A DNA stretch of 64,000 nucleotides from Paulownia fortunei (taxonomy: Eukaryota > Streptophyta > Magnoliopsida > Lamiales > Paulowniaceae). Shown here one piece after another: positions 36,901 through 48,200 of this stretch; position 1 is the stretch's first letter, and each line of letters starts with the position of its first letter. Under the pieces are notes generated by a model. The model was not told the DNA's origin. It did not search any database and saw only the letters and a list, made by a program, of their open reading frames with translations. A program made the position numbers and the translations under genes. Location: NCBI GenBank assembly GCA_019321725.1, contig CM033107.1, positions 15,739,445-15,803,444 on the forward strand, written 5' to 3'.

Positions 36901-37549
36901 TATGATTATTAGCCATTGGATTATGGCGGTATACAGAGCTCTTTTCCGGTGCATGGGATAGTAGCATTGGTCAGGGGCCCAAGAAAGAAATAATTTTGAG
37001 AGAAATATTTTGATGCATAAAATTGCATTATGGGCATAGCATGTTGAGATGCATGACTCGATATTGTGGATTATTCTTTGACATGCATAATATTTACTTG
37101 CTGAGCGTTAGCTCATATAGTTTATGCATTGTAGGTGAGTACGACGATACTTGAAGCATCTTTTATTGGCTGGGCGGTGGTTGGAGCTCCTGCAGGTGTC
37201 TGAGAGAGTGTGTATATGGATGACGACCTGTTGGGCTATTTTGTTGGCTTGTTATATTTTGAGTCTGTTGTATTATATTTTAGACTGGTACTATATTTCG
37301 CTTTTACAACTTTACTGTAAATAAGTATGTAAATATTGGGTTATTGTGGGTGTTGTGTTTTTATATAAATATTGATCCTGCTATATACATGATATGTGTT
37401 AGAAAGTATTTTAAACAGGGTTGTGCATGTAAAAAGTGATATATCTTTTCTTAAAGTGTTACAAAAAAAAAATATTCCATGCATGCACACAGGTTCTATC
37501 ATGTTAAATTATAATATATATCTAGTTGTGTAGTAATGGGGGTGTTACA

Positions 37550-38190
37550 CAGTTGAACTGGACCTACCTGGGTTCCTTGGAGGGTTCGCAGAGACCGACC
37601 TCCTTAGGGAATGATTCAAGAAAAAATCCTAAGGCAAGGCCAGTTGAACTGGACCTACTGGGTTCCTTGGAGGGTTCGCAGAGACCGACCTCCTTGGGGA
37701 ATGATTCAAGAAAAAATCCTAAAGCAAGGCTAGTTGAACTGGACCTACCTGGGTTCCTTGGAGGGTTCGCAGAGACCGACCTCCTTGGGGAATGATTCAA
37801 GAAAAAATCCTAAGGCAAGGCCAGTTGAACTGGACCTACCTGGGTTCCTTGGAGGGTTCACAGAGACGGACCTCCTTGGGGAATGATTCAAGAAAAAATC
37901 CTAAGGGAAGGCCAGTTGAACTGGACCTACCTGGGTTCCTTGGAGGGTTCGCAGAGACCGACCTCCTTGGGGAATGATTCAAGAAAAAATCCTAAGGTAA
38001 GGCCAGTTGAATTGGACCTACCTAGGTTCCTTGGAGGGTTCACAGAGACCGACCTCCTTGAGGAATGATTGAAGGAAAAATCCGAAAGCAAGGCCAATTG
38101 AACTGGATGTACCTGGGTTCCTTGGAGGGTTCGTAGAGACCGACCTCCTTGGGGAATGATTTAAGAAAAAAATTCTAAGGCAAAGCCAGA
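37550..38190 (+). repeat. 91-bp tandem repeat, main array
   Basis: Seven units begin at 37550, 37641, 37731, 37822, 37913, 38004 and 38095 (spacing 91, once 90). Each holds a near-palindrome CCAGTTGAACTGG at its border and the words GGGTTCCTTGGAGGGTTCGC and GACCGACCTCCTTGGGG. With the part left of the nested insert there are eight full units plus a fragment. The period is not a multiple of three and the array lies behind pol, so it is not coding. Tat elements are known to carry such arrays and to seed satellites from them. Confidence 0.95.
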
Positions 38191-38379
38191 TTGTCATTTT
38201 ATATTAGAAAACATGAATATGATTAAGACATGTAGCTCGGTTGTGAAACTTGGGATGTGCGTCATAAATGCTGTGGAGAATATTACTGAGAAAATTACGG
38301 ATGCTGGAAAAATAAAGACAAACAACAACAATAAAGATGAAATGATATTATTATGAATTGTTGCAAAAATATACACAAC

Positions 38380-40499
38380 CTATTCTACTCCATAATCAGA
38401 AACACTGAGGGGTTCTATAACAGTATCCTCATCATCTAAATTCCCGGAAGGGAAAGAACTGTCATCCTCGACATTGGTGGCAAGCTCAGGAGTTGGATAT
38501 GGAGGAGCAATAGTTGTAGGAAGAGCAAGAGACGAATGGGTAGAATGATCCCTCAAAACTGTGGGCGCAGCTGATGGCTGTGAAGGACCAACTACGCCAA
38601 CAACAGGAGCAGACCTATTGTCAAGAGGGGGAACACTTTCAATAGCACGATCCAGGTTTGGATCTAAACCAGTATACCCTAACTCCTTGACTTGGCTAAG
38701 GCAGTGTGTGAAACCATGGATTAAATAATTCAAGGCCCCAGAGGTCAGGTGATCAAGGAATTCTGGGGATTGCAGGAATTTGGTTTTCTCCTGGGCCCAC
38801 TCCGCTCGACCTGCTATAACTCCCACAGCATGACCTTCAGCTCAAGAGATAGAAGCCTCCTCAGTAGCCTTTAACATTTGATTCTCCATGGTGGTCCTAT
38901 CTTGCTCCACCACAGTTATCCTCTCCTCCAAGGAAGCGTGTTTACCCCGAGCTACCTTGAGATCTACTTCCAACTTATGGGTGTGGGCTTGGGAGCATTG
39001 CAATCATTGTTGTGTATCCTCCAACTATTGCCTAAGCTCCTCTTCCTCCGAAGAAGGTAATCCAGACCGCAGATCGGCCATTAAGGAGCTCAAGTACAAT
39101 ATAGCCTAGAAATAGAGGAGGTTAGACAAGTTGTTGATTGTTAGAATAAGTGATGGATGTTAAGAAGGGAACATTACCTTAGAAGCATGATCGACAAGGT
39201 TGCCTACTCGGGCATCATAATCCATGGACCCTAAGAGGCACTGGTCCACAGAGTTGGGTATGCCCTAAAGCCACTCAGCACAGAGTTTTCCATCCTGAGT
39301 GTCCAATACCAAGTTGCTAGTGAAAAAAGAAGCATTCAGAGAAGCAGGGGCATTGAGACGAGGATGCTGGGACGGACCTGAGCTACCGCCACTTGCAGAA
39401 GCTAGGTGTTTCCCCTACTTCAGGAAGAAGTGGGGGCAGCAGCTGCAGAAGGTGGGGAGGCAGATAGGGATGGTGGAGGAACTGTGGATGGAGCTCGGGT
39501 TGTGGGCACAGGTTGGTGATGCATAGGTGCACTAGTCAGGGGGACTCGAGATTGACCTTCAGGCTGGCATGACCCTCCTGCGGCTTTCCGAGCTCGATAG
39601 GCTGCTATGATACGGGACTCCATCAGTTGCTCTCAACAAAAGATATACTGTTAGCATTTTAACAAATATGAAGTCACAAGAAAATAGTTAAACAAGATGG
39701 TACCTATAGGTTGAGGGAGTGGAATAGCTTTGGGGCTCAGTTGAAAATGGTGAAGTAAAGGCCAGGAATCAGCTAATAACCCTACGTGGTAGGGACTATG
39801 GTTTAATCGACGAGCTAATGCCTGGGCGGCCGAGTCCAGGGTGGGTGCGCGACCTTGGTGAGGTAAGTCGGTGATCCAATTGGTAGGAAAATTCCAAGGA
39901 TAAAGAGATGAAATGTAAAAATACTTTTTCTTCCAGCCCTTAAGGGAGCTGGGTTTTCCTTGTAGAAATTTAGCTGCTCCCCGGGAAGTGAAATAAAATA
40001 AGTTGGGGGAAGCAGTTTTGGCATGAAAGAAAGCTCGCCATAACTTATGGGTTGGCTCGTACCCAAAGTAGCTAACTACCATCCAAAAACCGACCATGAG
40101 TCGGAAAGAGTTAGGGACTAGCTGCATCAGGGGAATACTGAAACACTTAGAAATACGGTAAAATAGGTCTGGAATAAGAAACCTAAGGCCGGTCTCTAGT
40201 TGATCTACAAAGAAAGTCACATAGCCAGGAGGAGAGGCATGAGGTCTGTCACGAGGACCTGGCAGGACCATATTAAATTCCTCAGGTATTCATACATTTT
40301 CCCTAAGGTTTGCTAGGCTTATCTCAGATAGGGTGGTGGCATAAGTCATATAGGCCGGGTGATTTGCTGGATCAGCCATCCTAAATTCAGTTGGGTGATG
40401 GGTGGACAGTTCAAGTGCTAGTTCACGAACGGATACTCCGGGAGGAAGAAAAGGGGGAATAAATGATAGAGGTTCTGGAGAGGCAGTAGAAGTGGACAT
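38380..40499 (-). pseudogene. Tat antisense gene (three-exon aORF), decayed
   Basis: A reading frame opposite to pol, between the tandem repeats and the 3' LTR. The likely start is ATG 40499 (MSTSTASPEPLSF). Exon 1 runs to about 39704 and contains GFWMVVSYFGYEPTHKLWRA and RLNHSPYHVGLLADSWP, resembling the plant 'putative gypsy type transposon' domain (Pfam PF04195). One in-frame TGA lies near 40290. Exon 2 is about 39631-39178 (proline/serine-rich, one frameshift near 39410, one stop). Exon 3 is about 39105-38380, with a coiled-coil-like stretch (LEVDLKVARGKHASLEERIT) and a C-terminal tail ending YGVE. The inferred introns, 39632-39703 and 39106-39177, are both 72 bp, with GT...AG ends and frame continuity. 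Antisense frames of this kind are known from Grande-like Tat elements; their function is unknown. Confidence 0.8.
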
Positions 40500-40682
40500 C
40501 AAAAAATGACAAACCAAATATGCAGGAGAAATAAAGATAAATGAATGGCAAAAATCAGAAGACTTACTTGGCTTGTTGAAGGGAGAGAAGAAAGAGGTTG
40601 CCGGAAAAATAACAGAGAATGATCGCTGGAGAGCAAAATGGTGGAAAGAGAAAGAGGGAGAAGAAAATGAAGGGTAAAGGCC

Positions 40683-40690
40683 TTTTTATA
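40683..40690 (-). promoter_or_regulatory. TATA box for the antisense gene
   Basis: On the minus strand the sequence reads CCTTCCTATAAAAAGGCC, followed by a pyrimidine-rich leader (CTTCTCCCTCTTTCTCTTTCC). It lies about 190 bp before the ATG at 40499 and inside the Tat element, not in its LTR. It suggests the antisense gene has its own promoter. Confidence 0.65.
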
Positions 40691-40928
40691 GGAAGGCAGC
40701 ACTCGAACGGGCAGAAGGAGCCCTAGCCTTAGATGATAAAAAAGGAACATGTGTAGGGCTGGATGAGGATAGTCAGTTGATAAGACAGACATTTAAGTTG
40801 CAGTAATGGGCGCGAAAACCACAGGGGTGGAATTTGACAAAAGGCTCACGTCAGCCCTAGTAATCAAGATATTTTCGTACTCTGTCTATCCTGCAAAAGC
40901 TGCAGGGCAGACAGAGTAGGGGACTAGC

Positions 40929-41607
40929 TAATGTGGTATAGGTCGGGACTGACCCACGTGTCTCAGATCATAAGTATGAAGGTGGTGCGACCTAGGTCAG
41001 GACGGACCTGCACAGCTCGGATTATGGGGATGGGAGCTAGATGGACAAAAGTTAGGACGAGTTCAGGGAGTTGACCGATCTACAGGTCAGGGCGAGTTCA
41101 AGGGATTGACTGACCTCCAGGTCTGGCGAGTTCAAGGAGTTGGCTGACCTCCAGGTCGACCGAGTTCAAGGAGTTGACTGACCTCCAGGTCGGGCGAGTT
41201 CAAGGAGTTGACTGACCTCCATGTCGAGCAAGTTCACGAAAATAATGAAGAGGAAACGGTTACGGTTAGAAAGTGATAGGGAATTTTTTAGGGGGCAAAT
41301 CAGAAAATATGGGCATGCACACAGTAATCTATTATAATAGATTGAGGTTTGAAATCTCTTTTCTACCCTTATTTGGCATCTATAAATAAGGGAATACAAA
41401 GCATGACACATGTTACACTTTGGATATATCAAGAATACACATATCTATCTGCTTTTCATCCTCTTCCAGAGGGCTGCCACTGACTTGAGCGTCGGAGCTC
41501 TTACGCCGGGTCACGCCGACATTTTGTGCAGGTGTTCCAGCTGGAGAAGAAGAGTAGAAGCAGTGGACTAGGATTTGGGGTGCATCTCCTCCAATTGGTG
41601 CATTATA
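40929..41607 (+). repeat. Tat 3' LTR (679 bp)
   Basis: It runs from TAATGTGGTATAGGTCGGG to GGTGCATTATA. It has five 34-35-bp units (about 41061-41229) against four in the 5' LTR, and many point differences, so it is older than the nested Tekay LTR pair. The end and flank have been tandemly duplicated (41602-41645), leaving the exact last base uncertain. Confidence 0.9.
41381..41388 (+). promoter_or_regulatory. TATA box of Tat 3' LTR
   Basis: TATAAATA, the counterpart of 25268-25275. Confidence 0.7.
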
Positions 41608-41927
41608 ATAGTAATATAGGTATATTACAATAGTAATATAGGTATAATAAGATTTTAATACATGGATAGTATATAGTAAGTTGAAGTTTTTATGCCACCT
41701 GAGTATATATTATATTTTTTGGGTACATACTAATAACCCATTCAATAAGAAGTAGATAAACTTTGCTCATTTTCCTATTTCCAATATTCTGAATACTTAT
41801 TGAATATCATAATTATTGGCATATTTCCAACAAAGAAATCAATTTTATCATAATCAAACCCACAAATAAAATACATCATATACAATTTAAAAGATATTAA
41901 ATGCACGAATCTAAGTTTTGACACCGC
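41608..41927. other. Unclassified flank with a decayed copia PBS
   Basis: AT-rich sequence with no gene. At 41915-41926 GTTTTGACACCG matches GCTCTGATACCA at 8 of 12 bases, all four differences being transitions. It lies beside the LTR start at 41928, so it is the decayed PBS of that copia element. Confidence 0.6.
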
Positions 41928-43086
41928 TATTGGGTTCAAAAAATTAAAGTTTTAACAAAGATTAAACATAACCACATCATATATGATATCAATCATATCC
42001 TGGAACTTTGCAATTGATCATTTGTGTATTTTAATACCTTTGTATATGAAAACTTTACATGAATTGCTTCATGTTGATGATGCAGAAAGAAATGATTCAA
42101 ATTGTTGGTCGTGCCCTTTGAATGAATTAATTTTGCCTTAGAGTTCTAAGTTCTAACAATATCTATACGTTGGACGTCCATGCATGATTAGTTCTATACT
42201 AGTGTAATTATCCCGATAATTCTAACTAGAACTAATTTGGTGGAACAAAATACAACTCTTTTTATTTAATTAGTGTGTATTTTTAGTTTTAAATTCAACT
42301 TATGAAAGGAAAATTAAAAATGAGTAAAAACGTGGAACCTTTTCAAGATGGAAGAAGGAGGAAGGGGCAATTTTCTTGAGGGAGAGAAAGGAATAATTTT
42401 CTTTCTCAAGGAAGAGAGAAGACCAGTTTCCACACACACGAGTGTAGAAATAGGGCCATTAAGGAGGCTAAGTAGTCCCCTTCAAGTCCCAACCCTAGTG
42501 GAACTCGAATATCTTTCTTCCTTATCCATCCTCAATGTGTTCACACTATCCATCTTTAAATAGAAGGCTTAAAATTTTTAATTCAATCTCCTAATAGGCT
42601 TCCTACAAATCCACATAAATTTTGGACTTGGATTTTAATTAATTATTTTGGTACAATTTAATTGATCTCATCAATTAATTCATCATATGAATTAAGTAGG
42701 ATCAACTAATTATTTAATTGATCCAATCAATTAAATAATTAGTTCTACTTGGGCTTCCTAATCTAATTTGATCAAATTAAATGTCATATCTTTTAATTGA
42801 AATAACTCAATATTTGAATTAATTTAAGCCCCTTAATTAATCATATTATTTAATTTAATCCAAAATTTGAATTAATTTTCAGGAAAAAAAAATACTTATC
42901 GAAGTTTGTGTGACCCTTAAGTTCACTAATAAGCCAGTAGGGCTAACAACTCTCGTGAGTTGATTGAACAAATTAATTATTCTAATTAATAAATTTAATA
43001 AATTAATTCTCTTAGAATTAACCTATTAACTCCTGGAACCCACAAGTCATGGGAAGTGTCTAACAACCATCATGACTACCTAGATA
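41928..43086 (-). repeat. Copia LTR fragment, decayed
   Basis: It opens TATTGGGTTC (decayed TGTTGGGTTC). Words such as GTTTGTGTGACCCTTAAGTTCAC and the long AATTAATT-rich part parallel 16955-18200. It is interrupted at 43087 by another LTR start, TGTTGGACTTAC. Confidence 0.75.
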
Positions 43087-43400
43087 TGTTGGACTTACAA
43101 AATCATGGGATAGTATATGCATACAAAATTTAAAAATTTTCAACAATAGAAATAAAAGTATACATCACATGTATAAAAGTTAATCCCGAATTTGATGTGA
43201 TTTTTGATTTGTGTTTCTGATTGTTCCCTTACTTAAAAAAGGACTTAGCTTTGCGATTATACTTTTTAAGCAATACATTTGATGAAGGATGTAAATGAAT
43301 TCAAATTCTTCATTCGTCTCATGAAAACCTTCGCAAGATTCCCACGAACTCCTTCAATGGTATCTCCCAAAAGGTTCACCAAGAACTCCAAGTCTAGCTC
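43087..43400 (-). repeat. Second copia LTR end fragment
   Basis: On the minus strand it reads CTTGGAGTTCTTGGTGAACC ... AAGTATAATCGCAAAGC ... TCCAACA, matching the LTR end at about 2938-3219 of the first copia element. A Tekay LTR begins at 43401 and cuts it off. Confidence 0.8.
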
Positions 43401-45293
43401 TATCACAACCTCCCAAAAAATTGTATACATATATAGAAACAACATGTGCAACATAGTTTGTGTATGTATGCACTTACATAACTTTTTTTTTCAATTAGTT
43501 AGTTTGACAAAACACTGATAAAAGTAGTGCTTTCACATTCTATAACACTATATATACATAGATAGTTATTTGAATAATAATAAGGTCTATCAAAATCATC
43601 ACAAACTCACACTCATTTACAATGGAGTTTTGAAAGTGATATACATGATAAAATTACTAATATAATATAATACACTGTAAAATCAAAAGCACGGCCCACA
43701 AAATAGCCCAACAGGTCGTGATCCAAATACGTTGATCTTTGAAAGCATATAGGAGCACCACTACCAACCCAGTAAATCAGATGTTCACCTATAATGCATG
43801 AACTACATGAGTTAATGCTCAATAAATAAAAATCATACATGCCAAGAGTATGATATAAAATCTCATGCAATTCATCTCTAAGATATGATGCTAAAACTGT
43901 GTCATAATTGAGTATTTATAAATTAAAGAGTTTTTATTCAAAATCACTTTATTTTATAGGCTCTTGGCCTACCTACTATGCATCAAAAAGAGCTCTACAT
44001 AATATCAATAATCAAATAGCTAATAATAGATTGATACAGTTGAGTGGACCATCCTCCCGTGATCGCTGAGGTACACCCCCTGTCTTCTCTTGTGATCACC
44101 AGAGAAGTATCCCACCCATGGCATCAATCACAACAAAGGCATAGTCAAGTGGACCATCCTCTCATGATCACCAAAGGTCCACCCCATGTCTTCCTTTGTG
44201 ATCTACCAAAAAGTATCCCACTTGCGGTACCTAAAATATCACATAAGCACACCTCGCATGCCTCGGTGCAGTAGTAGTGGCCAATAAACATCTTTATACA
44301 TGAAAATCATTTTTCAAATCATATCGTGCATGCAAGAACCTAAACTATACCCGTATGCCATGCATGCACATGCAAGCAATCATGCATAGTGTATTCAATA
44401 TGGAATGCAAGTCATCTTGCTCTCAACATGTTTAAAGAATCATAAGCCTCTTAAGGTACATAATATAATTTTCATTCAATCAATTTAAATATCATCAACA
44501 CATGAGGTATAAATACTTCAAGACGTAATATGTTCACGCATTGTAGTTGCAAATAGATCTTTACTTACCTTTCCGTTGAGAGCAACTTCTAAAATTCAAT
44601 ATGGCGGTTTGGAAGGTGAAATAGCTTAGAAAATGGTTTTTGGTCGTTGTTCAATGCTCAGAAATGAAGAAAGCTTAGGGGTCAAGTGGTTGTTCAAATA
44701 TGATATTATACACACCTTATACAACTCTAATCTTGTATTTTTCAATATTTATTTATCTATTTACAACCTATATTAATTGTCGTATAATCGGATAATAAAT
44801 TCTACCCTAATTTCTTAATCATTCATTTGATCTCCAAGCCAATTGACATCCGATTCTTAAATAATTTATAGTTTGCATTTCTAAAATTATATGTATCAAT
44901 GGACCTTATAATATGACAGTAAAATCATATTATATCATGTCCAATATCCTCAGTATGTTAATTTATGGATGTATACTTTTAAAACACCAAGATCTAATTG
45001 AATTGAATCATATAAGCTTACCAGTAATACTTTCAAAATTTTCTAAATTATAATGTATAACCTATGAATATCCAATATATTGACCAATCTATTCTTTTTC
45101 TTATCTAAATGTAGAATTACTTAATTAGGTTATATGATCTCAACCACTAATATCATGTGATAGCATTAGAAGTTTAACGATTAAGAATGCTATATAAGAT
45201 GTCACGTAAATATGAATGTAAATTAGCATATAAGTAACATGTAATGCATTAATTATATTGGACAAGTGAGTAGTGTGAGGCTTGGGTATTACG
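43401..45293 (-). repeat. Left LTR of double Tekay, internally deleted
   Basis: It opens TATCACAACCTCCC and closes GAGGCTTGGGTATTACG. It is 1893 bp instead of about 2900: near 44573 the sequence jumps from CTTACCTTTC to TTGAGAGCAACTTCT, removing the candidate exon and about 1 kb. Confidence 0.88.
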
Positions 45294-48200
45294 ATAATTC
45301 TCTGCTTCATGTCTAGATTCTTTAAACCCTTCAAAGGATTTTAGAGTAAAGAAGTAAGAATAGTTGGTTTGTGCACTAATATTTAGTAAACTGCATAAGA
45401 ATAGTTTGACTGATTGCTCCATAATACTTTAACCAATAGGATATTTTTATTTTTGAGTTGTTTAACTTCTCATAAAATAATCTCTATAGGTTTTTCTTCA
45501 TAACTCAAATCTGCTTTCAACTCTATAGGTTTATTTTCAGAATATGAGATGGATTTGCAATATATTTCCTCAACATGGATACATAAAATACATTGTGGAC
45601 TTGATACATCGATGCAGGTGGATTGAGTTTGTAAAAAACATCCCTAATTCATTCAATAATATGAAATGGACCAATATATCTAAGATTGAGCTTTCCTTTC
45701 TTTCCAAACCACATAATCCCCTTCATTGGCGATACTTTCAGAAACACTTGATCTCGTACTGCAAATTATAACATTCTTCTTACTTGATCTGCATAACTTT
45801 TCTGTCAGCTATGGGCAGTCTGCATTCGTTGACGAATTTATATCACAGCTTGTATTATTTCTCGAATCATATTTGGGCCCAAAAGCTTCTTTTCACCTAC
45901 CTTATCCCAATGAACTGGAGATCTACATTTTCTACGATATAATGCTTCATAGAGGGTCATTCCAATAGTGGACTGATAGCTGTTATTATAAGAGAATTCC
46001 ATTAAAGGTAAAAATTAGCTCCATTGACCATGAAAATCTAATACATAAGCTCTAAGCATATTTTTCAATGTTTGTATTATTTGCTCTGATTGTTAATCAG
46101 TCTGGAATGATATGCAGTACTGAGAGATAATTGTGTTCCCAATGCCTTATGTAAACTCTTCTAGAACATAGACAAAAACCTTGAATCTCTATCAGAAATA
46201 ATAGATAGCGGTACACCATGAAGTTTACCACTTTTTGTATATATATCTGTGCATAAAGGTCCATGGAATAAGTGGAACAAATTGGTAGATAGTGAGAAGA
46301 TTTAATTAACTAGTCAATGATAACCCAAATAACACCATGACCTTTAACTGTTTTAGGTAATCCCTATATGAAATCTATAGTAATTCTCTCATTTCCATTT
46401 TGGAATAAATAAAGGTTACAAGGTTCCTATTGATCTTTGATGTTTTGCTTTTATTTGTTAACATGTTAAATATTGTTCTACAAATTGAGCAACATCTCTT
46501 TTCATACCTGGCCACCAGTAATGCGTTATCAAATCTCTATACATTTTAGTAGCTCCTGGATGTACTGAATATGGTGTTAAATGTGCCTTTGCCAAAATAT
46601 CTTCCTGATTGTTGTCAACATTAGGTACATATAATCTTTTTTGGAATCACAAAATACCATTCTTTAACATCTGAAAACCATAAAACTTTCTTGAAGTAAT
46701 ATCTTTCATAGTAAAATATTCATCAACTTGTTATCCCTGTTGAATTCTATCAATCAAAGTTGGTTGGAGTGTCAAAGCTGCAAATTTGACCTCCATTGAT
46801 CCCTATTATACAATCTCTACATCTATTTTCTTTAGCTCTATTAACTTTAGTTTCTGAGTCAAAGCTACAACTGTGGTATTTTGTGTTGATTTCCAACTCA
46901 ATCCATCAGCCACAATGTTAGCCTTTCCAAGATAATAGTTGATGACACAGTCATAATCTTTCACCAACTCTAACCATCTTCACTGTCGCATATTCAACTC
47001 TTTTTTAGGTGAAGAAATATTTTAAGATCTTGTGATCTATATATATATCACATCGTTCACCATACAAATAATGTCTCCATATCTTAAGTGCAAACACCAC
47101 TGCAGCAAGTTCTAAATCGTGTGTAGGATAATTCTTTTTGTGATCTTTAAGCTGTTTGGATGCATATGCAACTACTTTACCATTTTGCATCAATACACAT
47201 CCCAACCATTTTTTGAAGGATCACTATAAACCACAAAACCTCTAGTACCTGATGGAATATAAAGAATAGGAGCTAAATTTAACCTTTTCTTCAATTCCTG
47301 AAAACTTTTCTCACAAGCATCTATCCATCTAAATGTCGCACATTTTCTGGTTAATTGTGCTAAAGGAGAAGCTATCTTAGAGAATCTCTCCACAAATCTA
47401 TGGTAATATCCAGCTAAACCCAGAAAATTTCGTACTTCTGAAGAATTAGTAGGTTGTGAAAAGCTATTAATAGCTTCTACTTTACTTAGATCTACAGATA
47501 TTCCTGCTCCTGATATTACATGACCAAGAAATTCTACTCGATCTAACCAAAATTCAAATTTTTTAAATTTATCATATAGTTGTTTTTCCTTCAAAATCTC
47601 TAAAACCATTCTCAGATGTTCACCATGCTCTTCTTCTGTACTAGAGTAAATCAGGATATTATCAATAAATACAATAACAAATCTATCAAGAAAATTTTGT
47701 AAATACCCAATTCATTAAATCCATAAAAGCTGTTGGAGCATTTGTCAACCCAAACAGCATCACCGAAAATTTAAAATGTACATATCTCGTGTTATATGTT
47801 GTCTTAGCAATATCATCCTCTTTTATTTTTTATCACAGATCAATTTTTGAAAATATAGATGTACCTTGGAGTTGATCAAACAAATCTTCTATTCTAGGCA
47901 GAGGATGCTTATTCTTGATTGTAACTTTATTTAACTCTCGGTAGTCTATACACAATCACATTGTACTATCCTTCTTACGTATAAATAGAACTGGTGCACC
48001 CCATGGTGAAAAGCTGGGTTTGATAAAACCTTTATCCAATAATCCCCATATTTGTATCTTCAATTTTTTCAACTCAGTTGGTTCCATTCGGTATGGAGCT
48101 TTAGACAGTGGAGGAGTTCCTGGATTTAGTTCAATGACAAACTCTATCTCACAGTCTGGCGGTAATCCCGAAAGATCATTAGGAAATACTTCTGGATACT

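Larger units (their letters stand above)
27672..37549 (+). mobile_element. Tekay-type chromovirus, subfamily A, nearly complete, TSD CAGTT
   Basis: The LTRs begin TGTGATACC (27672) and end GGGGGTGTTACA (37549), and CAGTT flanks the element at 27667-27671 and 37550-37554. The order is: 5' LTR (truncated), leader, gag, protease, RT-RNase H, integrase, chromodomain, polypurine tract, 3' LTR. In the first ~390 bp the two LTRs differ by about two substitutions and one indel, so insertion was recent compared with its host Tat element. It cannot move: the 5' LTR end and PBS are deleted and pol has several frame breaks. Confidence 0.96.
34634..37549 (+). repeat. Tekay 3' LTR, subfamily A (2916 bp)
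   Basis: A complete LTR from TGTGATACCCGAGCCTC to GTAGTAATGGGGGTGTTACA. It serves as the reference for the other subfamily A copies. It holds the candidate splice sites (donor at 35455/35456, block 36478-36546, acceptor ending 37134), the 15-bp inverted repeat (36569-36583 with 37120-37134) and the GCATGGATTTGCATG minisatellite (36770-36900). Confidence 0.95.
24849..41607 (+). mobile_element. Tat-type Ty3/gypsy element carrying a nested Tekay element
   Basis: LTRs at 24849-25492 and 40929-41607 frame a Tat-lineage element. The internal order is: PBS, short leader, RNase H end, second (archaeal-type) RNase H, integrase, 91-bp tandem repeats, antisense gene, polypurine stretch (GTAGGGGACTAGC before 40929), 3' LTR. 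The second RNase H, tandem repeats behind pol and an antisense reading frame are all known traits of Tat elements. Gag, protease and RT are absent. Flanks are ATAGC (24844-24848) and ATAGT (41608-41612), a target duplication with one transition. A Tekay element of 9878 bp interrupts it. Confidence 0.9.

Noticed and set aside
36681..36905. Frames rich in Met-Asp-Leu-His (also 4381-4575, 62762-63001)
   Set aside because: They arise from the GCATGGATTTGCATG minisatellite of the LTR.
37526..38068. Repeated frames with NWTYLGSLEGSQRPTSLG
   Set aside because: Translation of the 91-bp array; the period is not a multiple of three, so the frame is not kept.
37550..38190. Regular array that could suggest CRISPR
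   Set aside because: Units are repeated end to end without unique spacers, in a plant retrotransposon.
40499..40792. Minus-strand 97-residue leucine-rich frame before the antisense gene
   Set aside because: It overlaps the TATA box and pyrimidine-rich leader of the antisense gene; composition alone explains its hydrophobic look.
42348..42563. 71-residue open frame, Met start
   Set aside because: It lies within a decayed copia LTR on the opposite strand and has no domain.
43266..43454. Minus-strand frame with ELDLEFLVNLLGD, protein-like in look
   Set aside because: The DNA aligns with the copia LTR end at about 2940-3100 (CTTGGAGTCCTTGGTGAAC), so it is LTR sequence, not a host exon.
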